DNA from: an uncultured Eggerthella sp.
GTDB lineage: Bacteria; Actinomycetota; Coriobacteriia; Coriobacteriales; Eggerthellaceae
DNA length: 64,000 bases
NCBI GenBank assembly: GCA_958431815.1
Contig: CAUASB010000007.1
Span: 34,073 to 98,072 of the forward strand
Direction: 5' to 3'
The first letter of the stretch is position 1. Each line of letters opens with the position of its first letter. The notes beneath the pieces are model-generated. The model was not told the origin of the DNA and ran no database searches. It was given only the letters and a program-made list of their open reading frames with translations. Below are positions 52,076 to 60,355 of this stretch, piece after piece. A program made the translations under genes and the position numbers.

Positions 52076-54070
52076 ATGGCAAAAGACACAGCAAAATACG
52101 GTAATGATAGTATTCGCCAGCTGAAGGACGAAGAGCGCGTTCGCTTGCGTCCTGCTGTTATTTTCGGCTCCGATGGGCTGGACGGCTGCGCGCATGCTGC
52201 GTTCGAGATCCTGTCCAATTCGGTTGACGAAGCCCGTCAGGGGTATGGCAACCTTATTACCCTTACCGCTTTCGCCGACGGTTCCATTCAGGTGGAAGAC
52301 AACGGTCGTGGTTGCCCGCTTGACTGGAACCCCACGGAAAAGCGCTTCAACTGGGAACTGGTGTTCTGCGAGCTGTATGCCGGCGGTAAGTACAGCAACA
52401 ACGAAGGGGGAGACTACGATTTCTCCCTGGGCACCAACGGCCTTGGCTCGTGCGCGACACAGTACGCCTCTGAGTACATGGACGTTACCGTATGGCGCGA
52501 TGGCAACAAGTACCAGCTGCACTTCAAGAAGGGCAAGGTAGTAGGCGCAAAGAAAAAGGCCCTGCACGTCGAGCCTACCGATGAAACCCGCACGGGCACC
52601 ACCATCAAGTGGCGCCCCGACCTCGAGGTATTCACTTCTATCGATATCCCTCACGAATGGTATCGCGAAACCATGCGCCGTCAGGCGGTGGTGAACGCCA
52701 ACGTTACCTTCCGCCTGCGTATCGAAGGCGAAGACGGGTTCAGCGAAGAAGACTTCTGCTATCCCAAAGGCATCGAAGACTATGTTTTGGAAAAGGTGGG
52801 AACCGACTACCTGACCGAACCGTTCTTCATCCAGGCCGACCGCCGCGGCCGCGACCGCGAAGACTTGCCCGACTACAACGTCAAGATCACCGCTTGCCTG
52901 TGCTTCTCGCGTACGGTGCAGATGCAGGAGTACTACCACAATTCTTCGTGGCTGGAAAACGGCGGCTCGCCTGAAAAGGCAGCGCGCAGTGCTCTGACCA
53001 GCGCAATCGATTCGTACATCAAAAAACAGGGCAAGTACAACAAGAACGAGAGCTCCATCAAATGGCAGGACGTGCAGGACTGCCTGGTGCTGGTAACCAA
53101 CTGCTTCTCGACGCAGACCTCGTACGAGAACCAGACGAAGAAGGCCATCAACAACCGCTTTATCCAGCAGGCTATGACGGCATTCTTCAAGGAACGCCTT
53201 TCCACGTACCTGATTGAAAACAAAGATGCTGCTGGCAAGATCGTCGAACAGGTGCTTATCAACAAGCGCTCTCGCGAAAACGCCGAGAAAACGCGTCAGA
53301 GCATCAAAACCAACCTACAGCAGAAGACCGACATGGCCAACCGCGTGCAGAAGTTCATCGATTGCCGCTCAAAGGACAAGGCGCGCCGCGAAGTGTACAT
53401 CGTCGAGGGCGATTCGGCTGCAGGTGCTATTCGCACGTCCCGCGATGCCGAATTCCAGGGTGTTATGCCGGTACGCGGCAAAATCCTGAACTGTTTGAAG
53501 GAAGATTATCCGCGCATTTTCAAGTCGGAGATCATCATGGACTTGCTGCGTGTTTTGGGCTGCGGCGTCGAAGTCAAAGACAAGCGCATGAAGAACCTGG
53601 GCACGTTCGATCTGGACAATCTTAACTGGAGCAAAGTCATTATCTGCACCGATGCCGACGTTGACGGCTACCACATTCGTACGCTTATCCTGACTATGCT
53701 GTACCGCCTGGTACCGACGCTCATCGATGAGGGTTTCGTCTACATCGCCGAATCACCGTTGTACGAGATCAACTGTAAGGAAAAGACGTACTTCGCCTAC
53801 ACCGAGCTTGAGAAGAACGGCATCCTGAAGGAAATTGGCAACCAGAAATGCTCCATCAACCGTTCGAAAGGTCTTGGCGAAAACGATCCGGACATGATGT
53901 GGCTTACCACCATGAACCCGGAAACGCGCCGTTTGATCAAGGTAGAGCCGGAAGACGTTTCCAAGATGGAAGCCATGTTCAACTTGCTTTTGGGCAACGA
54001 CGATGAAGGCCGCAAGCGTCACATCGCCGAGCATGGCAAAGAGTATCTAGACCAGCTCGACCTGCAATAG
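52076..54070 (+). CDS. parE: Type IIA DNA topoisomerase subunit B (ParE/GyrB-like)
   Basis: A 664-residue ATPase/TOPRIM subunit of a type IIA topoisomerase. The GHKL ATPase shows EILSNSVDEARQGYG, VEDNGRGCP and LGTNGLGS; the transducer domain follows; the TOPRIM domain has VEGDSAAGAI and TDADVDGYHI; the C-terminus has KGLGENDPDMMW. Compared with canonical GyrB the ATPase motifs diverge (for example NSVDE is preceded by ILS and there is no GGLHGVG). It is therefore probably the topoisomerase IV-like paralogue. ATG 52076 is chosen on alignment. The A subunit gene follows 74 bases later. It decatenates or relaxes DNA with its partner. Confidence 0.9.
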   Translation: MAKDTAKYGNDSIRQLKDEERVRLRPAVIFGSDGLDGCAHAAFEILSNSVDEARQGYGNLITLTAFADGSIQVEDNGRGCPLDWNPTEKRFNWELVFCELYAGGKYSNNEGGDYDFSLGTNGLGSCATQYASEYMDVTVWRDGNKYQLHFKKGKVVGAKKKALHVEPTDETRTGTTIKWRPDLEVFTSIDIPHEWYRETMRRQAVVNANVTFRLRIEGEDGFSEEDFCYPKGIEDYVLEKVGTDYLTEPFFIQADRRGRDREDLPDYNVKITACLCFSRTVQMQEYYHNSSWLENGGSPEKAARSALTSAIDSYIKKQGKYNKNESSIKWQDVQDCLVLVTNCFSTQTSYENQTKKAINNRFIQQAMTAFFKERLSTYLIENKDAAGKIVEQVLINKRSRENAEKTRQSIKTNLQQKTDMANRVQKFIDCRSKDKARREVYIVEGDSAAGAIRTSRDAEFQGVMPVRGKILNCLKEDYPRIFKSEIIMDLLRVLGCGVEVKDKRMKNLGTFDLDNLNWSKVIICTDADVDGYHIRTLILTMLYRLVPTLIDEGFVYIAESPLYEINCKEKTYFAYTELEKNGILKEIGNQKCSINRSKGLGENDPDMMWLTTMNPETRRLIKVEPEDVSKMEAMFNLLLGNDDEGRKRHIAEHGKEYLDQLDLQ

Positions 54071-54144
54071 CGCAGGCGGCAGGTGCGAAGCCTGCTGCTA
54101 TTTGAACCAGCGAACCAGACCAGAAGAAGTTTCAAGAGGGAATC

Positions 54145-56385
54145 GTGGCAAAGAGGAAAACCAAAACAGAGCACAAGAAGAAGCACGTTGATAACCCGAA
54201 CGTTATCGGTTTGCATTCCGAGGTAACGCAGCAGCCTATTACGGAAACGCTCGAATCGAACTACATGCCTTACGCCATGAGCACCAACGTTTCGCGTGCG
54301 TTCCCCGAGATCGACGGCTTCAAGCCTTCGCATCGCAAGCTGCTCTACACCATGTACAAGATGGGCCTGCTCAAGGGCGACCGCCAGAAGAGCGCCAACA
54401 TCGTTGGTCAAACCATGAAGCTGAACCCTCATGGCGATAGCGCCATTTATGAAACCATGGTGCGTTTGGCAACAGGCAACGAAGCGCTTTTGGCACCCTT
54501 CGTTGAATCGAAGGGCAACTTCGGCAAGTACTACTCGGGCGACCTGAGCTACGCGGCTTCCCGTTATACCGAGGCCAAACTGGCTCCCATCTGCGCGGAG
54601 ATCTTCAAGGACATCGATAAAGACCCGGTCGATTTCGTTGACAGCTACGACGGTGCCATGAAAGAGCCGCGTTTGCTGCCCACCACATTCCCCAACATCC
54701 TGGTTTCTTCCAACAAGGGCATTGGCGTTGCCATGGCATCGGACATTTGCGGCTTCAACCTTAACGAGGTATGTACGGCCACCATGCATTTCTTGGAAGA
54801 CCCTGAGTGCGACTTGCTCGAATACATGCCTGCGCCCGATTTTTCCACGGGTGGCGAGATTATCTATCGCCGTGAGGAAATGGAGCGCATTTTCAATACG
54901 GGCTTGGGCAGTTTCCAGATTCGCTCCCGTTGGCGTTATCTGCCCGACGAGCGCATTATCGAGGTATATGAAATTCCTTATACCACGAAGACCGATGTCA
55001 TCATCGAGCGCATTATCAAGCTTTCCAAGGAAGGCAAGGTGCGTGAGATTTCCGATATTCGTGACGAAACCGACCTTTCCGGTTTGCGCATTGCTATCGA
55101 CCTGAAAAGGGGAGCCGATCCTGAGCAGCTGATGGCAAAGCTCTTCAAGTCAACTACGCTGCAAGATTCGTTCTCGTGCAACTTCAACGTGCTGGTTGAT
55201 GGGTATCCGCGTGTTATGGGTGTACGTCAGATTCTGCATGAATGGGTAAACTGGCGCATCGATTCCACGCGTCGTCGTATGAACTTCGATTTGGGCAAGA
55301 AGTCCGAGCGCCTTCACCTTCTGCATGGTCTTGAGGCGATTCTGCTTGATATCGACAAGGCTATTGCCATCATCCGTAACACGAAGCTCGAAGCTGAGGT
55401 TGTTCCGAATTTGATGAAGGGCTTCAACATCGACGAGACCCAGGCGGAGTTCGTTGCTGAGCTGAAGCTGCGTAACATCAACGAAGAGTACATCCTGAAC
55501 CGCACGAAGGACATTGCCAAGCTCGAAGACGATATTGCCGAGCTCAACGACATCCTTGCCAGCGAAAGCAAGATCAAGGAAGTCATCAGCAACGAACTTG
55601 CTGCGGTTAACAAGAAGTACGTGATGCCGCGTCGTACGGGTTTGGTTGATCCTTCTGAGGTTGTCGAGGTAAGCCTTGAGCCCGAGGTTGAGGAATACCC
55701 GGTAACCATGATGCTTTCGCGTGACGGTTACTTGAAGAAGATGACCGATCGCGTACTGAAGAAGGCCAGCTCGTTGAAGTACAAAGATGGCGACGAGCCG
55801 TTCATTGAGTTCCCTTCGTCCAACACGCACGAGCTTTTGGTATTCACCGACCATAGCCAGGTGTACAAGTGCAAGGTTGCTTCGTTCGAGGATACGAAAT
55901 CGGCGCAGTTGGGTTCGTATCTGCCCACTGATTTGGAAATGGATCCGGATGAAAGCGTTATTTGGGTGATCGACCCTGAAGATTACAAGGCTGATGTGCT
56001 ATTCGTGTTCGAGAACGGTCGCGTTGCTCGCGTTGCGTTGTCAGGTTATGTCACGAAAACCAACCGCAAGCGTTTGAAGAACGCCATCTACGGTGGCAGC
56101 AAGCTGCTGTATGCAACCGTGCTGAAAGAAGACCGTGACCTGGCTCTGGTTTCCAGCGACTACCGTTTGGTGAACTTCAATACGTCGCTGTTGAAGACCA
56201 AGACCACTACCAGCACCCAAGGTGTTCAGGCGTTTACCGCCAAGGGAAGTCGTACGGTTATCAATGTTGGCAAGGCGGAAGATTTCCTGGGTGGTAGGAG
56301 CTCGGTTGAGAAGTTCCGCGCTACCAGCTTGCCTTCTTCTGGTTCGCCCATGAAGGAAACGGACATGAAGAGCTTGTTCGACTAA
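54145..56385 (+). CDS. parC: Type IIA DNA topoisomerase subunit A (ParC/GyrA-like)
   Basis: A 746-residue DNA-cleaving subunit. The winged-helix region carries LNPHGDSAIYETMVRLA (the quinolone-determining region) and AASRYTE with the catalytic tyrosine at about 141. A long coiled-coil tower (about 440-490, LEDDIAELNDILASESKI) and a C-terminal half-barrel follow. I do not see an intact GyrA box, and the C-terminus is shorter than in gyrase, favouring ParC. GTG 54145 follows AAGAGGG. It forms a two-gene operon with the B subunit. Note that Ser and Glu occupy the two common fluoroquinolone-resistance positions, the wild-type state. Confidence 0.9.
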   Translation: MAKRKTKTEHKKKHVDNPNVIGLHSEVTQQPITETLESNYMPYAMSTNVSRAFPEIDGFKPSHRKLLYTMYKMGLLKGDRQKSANIVGQTMKLNPHGDSAIYETMVRLATGNEALLAPFVESKGNFGKYYSGDLSYAASRYTEAKLAPICAEIFKDIDKDPVDFVDSYDGAMKEPRLLPTTFPNILVSSNKGIGVAMASDICGFNLNEVCTATMHFLEDPECDLLEYMPAPDFSTGGEIIYRREEMERIFNTGLGSFQIRSRWRYLPDERIIEVYEIPYTTKTDVIIERIIKLSKEGKVREISDIRDETDLSGLRIAIDLKRGADPEQLMAKLFKSTTLQDSFSCNFNVLVDGYPRVMGVRQILHEWVNWRIDSTRRRMNFDLGKKSERLHLLHGLEAILLDIDKAIAIIRNTKLEAEVVPNLMKGFNIDETQAEFVAELKLRNINEEYILNRTKDIAKLEDDIAELNDILASESKIKEVISNELAAVNKKYVMPRRTGLVDPSEVVEVSLEPEVEEYPVTMMLSRDGYLKKMTDRVLKKASSLKYKDGDEPFIEFPSSNTHELLVFTDHSQVYKCKVASFEDTKSAQLGSYLPTDLEMDPDESVIWVIDPEDYKADVLFVFENGRVARVALSGYVTKTNRKRLKNAIYGGSKLLYATVLKEDRDLALVSSDYRLVNFNTSLLKTKTTTSTQGVQAFTAKGSRTVINVGKAEDFLGGRSSVEKFRATSLPSSGSPMKETDMKSLFD

Positions 56386-56404
56386 AGGGCCGCGGTATAC
56401 TGCC

Positions 56405-56438
56405 AATAAAAAAGAGGGGGAGCATCTGCTCCCCCTCT
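56405..56438 (-). terminator. Terminator of the sugar-isomerase-family gene
   Basis: AGAGGGGGAGC / GCTCCCCCTCT (56413-56423, 56428-56438) with a four-base loop. The A-run at 56408-56413 gives a U-run on the minus strand. It also faces the end of parC. Confidence 0.88.
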
Positions 56439-56455
56439 GGCGTTGCGGCTGGTGG

Positions 56456-57883
56456 TTAGCGGCAAACGATGTCTACCGGTACGTTCAGGATCTTGGCGAC
56501 CTTCAGGATGGTGTCGGTGTGGCTGCCAAGTGCTGCTGCCATGTGGTGCGTCGGGCCGGTTTCGTTCCAGCGGTTCATGAACTCGCGTGCACCGATGCTG
56601 AACTTCATGCGCATGTTGGTGTCGCCGAAGGTAAAGATGGGGCCTTCAACGTTTTCGCCCTCTGCAACAACGAACTTGAAGTTGCCGTCGCCGTCCTGAG
56701 TGATGCCCAGGTAGGTTACCGTACCAAGGCCGGGGTAGAACTGGGTCAGGTAGCCGCCGCCAGTCTTGCCGTGGAATACGGGAACAACCTTCAGCGTAGG
56801 CTTCTTTGCCGTGGAGATGTCGGCATCGCCCGAGCCGGAATGGCCGATGATAACCACGTCTTCGGGGAAGTCGATGGAGTACATTTCGGAAAGCTGACCA
56901 GTGCCTGCGATGGTCTTCAGGATGCTCATTGCCACGGCAACCTTCATGTCGCCTTCAACGGCGCAAGAAGTGCCCTGCTTGATGAGCATGGAGAATGCGG
57001 GGATGAGCATAGAGTCGAGAACGCCTGCCTGACCCTGAGCGTAACCGTCGTAGTGGCTTGCGATCAGACCGATTTCCTCGTCCTTGACCCACTGCTCGAA
57101 GGCAACAACGTATTTTGCCATTTCCTGGATGGGTTCATCGGATACCTCGGCGCCGCCTTCGATATCGAACGTGTCGATGATCTCTGCCGCCTTGGCATCG
57201 ATTGCTGCCTGGTCGTTGATATCGTCGGCGATGGCCCACATCTTTTCCCAGTCAAACTGCTTGGTGTACAGGCCCAGGCGGTTATAGAGGTTGGTTTCGT
57301 CGATGTACAGGTCCATCATGCCGGGGTAGGGGCGGCCGATCTGCGCGATGTTGGTACGGCGCAGGCGACGGCGAACCTGTGCGGCGCGGCACCATTCGTC
57401 GAGCTGCTTGGCAACCTCGGGGTCGCCGCCTTCAACAACGCCGGTGATTACGGCATGACGCTTGCCGGCACGGTTCAAGTCGGCAACCACTTCGCCGGGA
57501 GCGCCGCAAGCGTAGAGCTCGCCCAGCCAAATGGGAATGTCGGTGTTCGAGTAGTCGGGCTGAGCCTTCTTCTGAACATTCACCACAACAACGGGAACGT
57601 CGAGGTCGCGTACGGCGGGCAGCACGTTGTAGCTGGTTGCGTAGGTGAGCATCTGAAGGATAACCAAGTCAACGTCGGCTGCACGGAACTTGTCGCCGGC
57701 TTCCTGGGCCTGTTCCTTGGTGGTGACCAAACCGCCGTCGATCAAGTCGACCGTGGTGGGCAGCGTTTCCTTGAATGCGGCATACTGGCCTTCGAATTCG
57801 GGTACCAGCTGCGGGAATTGCGGCAGGTATGCGCCGAGCGCGATGGAGAATACGCCGACTTTGGCCTTGGTTTCTACGAGCAT
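56456..57883 (-). CDS. L-fucose/L-arabinose isomerase family protein
   Basis: A 475-residue protein of the fucose/arabinose isomerase fold, which interconverts aldoses and ketoses using a metal. It has the N-terminal KVGVFSIALGAYLPQFPQL pattern, the middle domain, and C-terminal metal-site-like segments (GHSGSGDADIS and THHMAAALGSH). No kinase, epimerase or sugar transporter lies beside it, so the physiological sugar is unclear and a non-sugar substrate is possible. ATG 57883 has a perfect AGGAGG site. It is a single-gene unit closed by a strong terminator. Confidence 0.85.
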   Translation of the reverse strand: MLVETKAKVGVFSIALGAYLPQFPQLVPEFEGQYAAFKETLPTTVDLIDGGLVTTKEQAQEAGDKFRAADVDLVILQMLTYATSYNVLPAVRDLDVPVVVVNVQKKAQPDYSNTDIPIWLGELYACGAPGEVVADLNRAGKRHAVITGVVEGGDPEVAKQLDEWCRAAQVRRRLRRTNIAQIGRPYPGMMDLYIDETNLYNRLGLYTKQFDWEKMWAIADDINDQAAIDAKAAEIIDTFDIEGGAEVSDEPIQEMAKYVVAFEQWVKDEEIGLIASHYDGYAQGQAGVLDSMLIPAFSMLIKQGTSCAVEGDMKVAVAMSILKTIAGTGQLSEMYSIDFPEDVVIIGHSGSGDADISTAKKPTLKVVPVFHGKTGGGYLTQFYPGLGTVTYLGITQDGDGNFKFVVAEGENVEGPIFTFGDTNMRMKFSIGAREFMNRWNETGPTHHMAAALGSHTDTILKVAKILNVPVDIVCR

Positions 57884-58006
57884 AGTTGCCTCCTTGGGCA
57901 TTGGCTTTAGCCATTAAAAATTAGCGACCTTATTCTATCAGCCGTTCGCCGATTTGCAGGCGATTTCGCGAAAAGGGGACAGGTGACTGTTGTTGGAAGT
58001 GCCTTA

Positions 58007-58384
58007 TTAGTTTGAGAAATCGCAGCGTTGGCATTTATGTGGTGCGCTTTCTTCAACATCTCGGTAAAAGATCCCCGACCATTTGCATATGGCTTGCAGG
58101 AGCGGAACGGTGCTTTGCCCCTTGCATGTTAGGGCGTATTCAACATGAGGAGGTATTTCCTCGTACTGTTTGCGTGATACCATCTCGGATTCTTGGAGCT
58201 CCTTAAGCGCAGAGGCAAGGGCGGTGTCGGTAATGTCGTAAAGCTCTTTCTTCAGTACGGAATAGCGCAGTGGCCCATCGGCAAGTACGCAGATGATGCG
58301 CGGTTTCCATCTGCCACCGAATACGTCCATTCCATATTCCAGGGGGCAGCGGATATCCTTATCGAGCTTTCTTTGGTATGCCAT
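58007..58384 (-). CDS. HxlR-family transcriptional regulator
   Basis: A 125-residue winged helix-turn-helix regulator. The HxlR pattern starts CPLEYGMDVFGGRWKPRIICVLADGPLRYSVLKK, with the N-terminal Cys (about 13) often involved in redox or electrophile sensing, and ends YALTCKGQSTVPLLQAICKW. Two further cysteines lie in the tail (KCQRC). ATG 58384 has an AAAGGAGGG site. It is divergent from a small monooxygenase-like gene; palindromes between them are probable operators. Confidence 0.92.
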   Translation of the reverse strand: MAYQRKLDKDIRCPLEYGMDVFGGRWKPRIICVLADGPLRYSVLKKELYDITDTALASALKELQESEMVSRKQYEEIPPHVEYALTCKGQSTVPLLQAICKWSGIFYRDVEESAPHKCQRCDFSN

Positions 58385-58405
58385 GGACCCTCCTTTAGTT
58401 TTCAG

Positions 58406-58471
58406 AGCAACTAAGGAAATCTTAGTTGCTTGCTTTCCGCAAGGTAAGTAACTAAAGAAAAGTTGTGTTAC
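58406..58471. promoter_or_regulatory. Tandem candidate operators for the HxlR regulator
   Basis: A perfect 10-base inverted repeat AGCAACTAAG / CTTAGTTGCT (58406-58415, 58421-58430) is followed by a second, weaker site sharing the AACTAA core (GTAACTAAAG at 58448-58457, with GTTAC at 58467-58471). They lie between the divergent HxlR and monooxygenase-like genes. Confidence 0.65.
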
Positions 58472-58572
58472 TCAATCGCTTGTTAACGACTTCAAGCGGC
58501 ATTCCCCGATCCGTACCATGAGGGGCGTAAACAAAGGAAAGCGCGAAAGCGTTTGTTCGGAAGGAGCCAACA

Positions 58573-58866
58573 ATGGCTGACGTAAAAGCGTACTTGGAAA
58601 TCACGATGGTAATCGACGAAGCAAGCCGTCCTGCTGCCGCAAAGGTTTATTCGGACTATCGTGGTCCGTTCTTGGAACATATCGAAGGAGCCCTGACCAA
58701 AGATCTTCTTATTCGTGATGAAGATGTGCAGGTTCTTCATGGCTTCGACTCGGTTGAGCATGCGCAGGCATATCTGAAGAGCCAGCTGTTCAACGATGAC
58801 GTTGCAACGGGCCTGAAGCCTACGTGGAGCGCAGATCCGAAGATAGCCATCTACTCGGTAGCGTAA
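58573..58866 (+). CDS. Small dimeric alpha/beta-barrel protein, monooxygenase-like
   Basis: A 97-residue protein with the size and layout of antibiotic-biosynthesis-monooxygenase/quinol-monooxygenase type ferredoxin-like domains: strand YLEITMVIDE, helix ASRPAAAKVYSDYRGPFLEH, strand VQVLHGFDSVEHAQAYLKSQLF. The match is at the level of pattern only. ATG 58573 has AAGGAG. It is divergent from the HxlR regulator and ends with a terminator, so it is likely the regulator's target, induced by an electrophile or quinone. Confidence 0.65.
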   Translation: MADVKAYLEITMVIDEASRPAAAKVYSDYRGPFLEHIEGALTKDLLIRDEDVQVLHGFDSVEHAQAYLKSQLFNDDVATGLKPTWSADPKIAIYSVA

Positions 58867-58896
58867 ACCGAAGTTTTGAAAGATTACATATGTGTC

Positions 58897-58922
58897 GGGC
58901 AGCCAAATATGGCTGCCCTTTT
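58897..58922 (+). terminator. Intrinsic terminator of the monooxygenase-like gene
   Basis: GGGCAGCCA / TGGCTGCCC (58897-58905, 58910-58918) with a four-base loop and TTTT. Its presence argues against a gene overlapping this position. Confidence 0.88.
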
Positions 58923-59145
58923 GCATTGGCTGATTTGGAAGAGCTGTGCAGCGAAATGCAGGACATTTTGCAGGGATGCGTCGATTTGAAGAAATGTCTT
59001 TTAACTAGGAGCGAGACTATTGGGTTGAAGCTTGCAGGCGAACCAATCGCTGGAGCATCTCTGCCTATGAAACCAAGAGTTCACCATAGTATACTTTTAT
59101 ACGTGAAGAACTGGATTGCCGTTGGTTGTTGAAGGGGCTCCTGAT

Positions 59146-59730
59146 ATGAAGATCAAACAGCAGAAAGACATCAAGGCGTTTCTGGGCAGCCGGCTTGATG
59201 ACGATAGTGCGCGCAAGTTATTCGATAATCAGGCGCGCTTGCTTGAAGACCTTGTTGCCAAAGTGTCGGGCAAATCGAGGAATCAGAAAAAGACCCTTGA
59301 GCAAACTATTCTTCCTCGTATCGCCTTGTACCAAGCACTTCTTGGAAGTTCTCTTCCTCACGATGAAGCTCTTGGCCTTATGCGCTCGTACATGATGGAC
59401 GTTGTTGCCGCGCAAAAGCATGCCCAAACTGCGAGGATGGAAGCGGTACCTGGGTTCTTCGGCATTTACAAGCGTGTGTTCTTGCGCGTTATGCACACGT
59501 CCGATTTGTGGGAAAGCATGCAACAGCAAGGCTGCGATTTTTTCGATGCCCGCATTACAAAGTGCCTCTGGCACGATGCCTGCGTGGAGAACGGTTGCCC
59601 TGAGCTGTGCCCTTTGTTCTGCGATGTTGACGACGTGAACTACGGCGGCCTTTCCAAAATGGGATTCTTACGCACCAAAACCCTTGGCTACGGTGGGGAT
59701 TGCTGCGATTTTCATTTTTTCAAGATGTAG
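59146..59730 (+). CDS. L-2-amino-thiazoline-4-carboxylic acid hydrolase-like protein
   Basis: A 194-residue protein resembling the ATC hydrolase family, whose founding member opens 2-aminothiazoline-4-carboxylate to give N-carbamoyl-cysteine. The match is in the C-terminal region: CLWHDACVENGCPELCPLFCDVDD, KMGFLRTKTLGYGGDCCDFHF. The cluster of cysteines there could bind a metal. ATG 59146 lies eight bases after GAAGGGG. Many such proteins in anaerobes are annotated only by family. No partner gene is adjacent. Confidence 0.75.
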   Translation: MKIKQQKDIKAFLGSRLDDDSARKLFDNQARLLEDLVAKVSGKSRNQKKTLEQTILPRIALYQALLGSSLPHDEALGLMRSYMMDVVAAQKHAQTARMEAVPGFFGIYKRVFLRVMHTSDLWESMQQQGCDFFDARITKCLWHDACVENGCPELCPLFCDVDDVNYGGLSKMGFLRTKTLGYGGDCCDFHFFKM

Positions 59731-59928
59731 CGGCTGGCAATCATCTGCACCACCTCAGGTGATGGTAAGAGTCCACTTTGGGAGCGCTCGAGAAAGAGAC
59801 CCCAGGTAAACCGTCTTCCCGAAGCAGGTGGGCGAGGATGGCCACACAGGCAATTATGCAACCCGTTCTTTCGTCTCGACTTGCTTTACGGATGTCCGTA
59901 TTCGATGGGCGCTGTGCTATATCTTCTC
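59731..59928 (+). other. Intergenic stretch before the ArsR gene
   Basis: About 200 bases. CACCTCAGGTG near 59751-59761 is a small palindrome. I looked for known riboswitch and RNase P-like motifs and could not assign any. No gene is supported. Confidence 0.35.
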
Positions 59929-59950
59929 TTGGTTTAAACGTTTGAACCAA
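59929..59950. promoter_or_regulatory. Candidate ArsR-family operator
   Basis: A 22-base near-perfect palindrome of half-sites TTGGTTTAAAC and GTTTGAACCAA, with a single mismatched pair, ends 10 bases before the ArsR ATG and just ahead of its CGGAGG site. This is the expected place for autorepression. Confidence 0.7.
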
Positions 59951-59960
59951 CGGAGGCTGC

Positions 59961-60320
59961 ATGGCTGGGCAATTGGAAATCGAAACGCTTGCGAAGGGGT
60001 TTGCCTTTTGCTCGAAACCGCTCATCGCGATAGGCGATGAAACGCGGCAGCATCTTATCTTGGAAATGATGACGATGGGTAAGTGCAGTGGTGTTCGGGT
60101 AGGCGAAATCGCGGCAAAGACCAACCTTTCGCGCCCGGCTGTTTCGCATCATTTGCAGATCCTGAAGGACGCTGGAATCGTCAGGGTCCGTAAGGAAGGG
60201 ACGAAGAACTTCTACTACTTCGACACGGAGATGGAAGAGCTTCAGCATTTGATTTCAACGTTGCAATTTGCGAAAAAGGTGTGCCTTTCGTTCTCGAGCG
60301 GGAACAGGGAAGACGTTTAG
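59961..60320 (+). CDS. ArsR-family transcriptional regulator
   Basis: A 119-residue winged helix-turn-helix repressor. The DNA-recognition helix is KTNLSRPAVSHHLQILKDAGIV, followed by the beta-wing VRKEGTKNFYYF. It lacks the classic ELCVCDL metal box, so the signal is probably not arsenic or cadmium. A few cysteines exist (CSK near 17, KCSG, VCLS). The 22-base palindrome upstream is the likely operator. It is followed after 35 bases by a nitroreductase gene in the same direction, presumably its target. Confidence 0.9.
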   Translation: MAGQLEIETLAKGFAFCSKPLIAIGDETRQHLILEMMTMGKCSGVRVGEIAAKTNLSRPAVSHHLQILKDAGIVRVRKEGTKNFYYFDTEMEELQHLISTLQFAKKVCLSFSSGNREDV

Positions 60321-60355
60321 CTTTCGTTCGTAAACGATGTTTGGAGGACAGGGCA

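Noticed and set aside
51974..52939. 321-codon minus-strand frame
   Set aside because: Opposes the ATPase domain of the topoisomerase B gene; no start signal or domain.
56519..57910. Long plus-strand open frame of 463 codons
   Set aside because: Antisense shadow of the isomerase-family gene, which has a perfect ribosome-binding site and terminator on the other strand.
58824..59132. 102-codon frame overlapping the end of the monooxygenase-like gene
   Set aside because: It spans a clear intrinsic terminator (58897-58922) and has no start signal.
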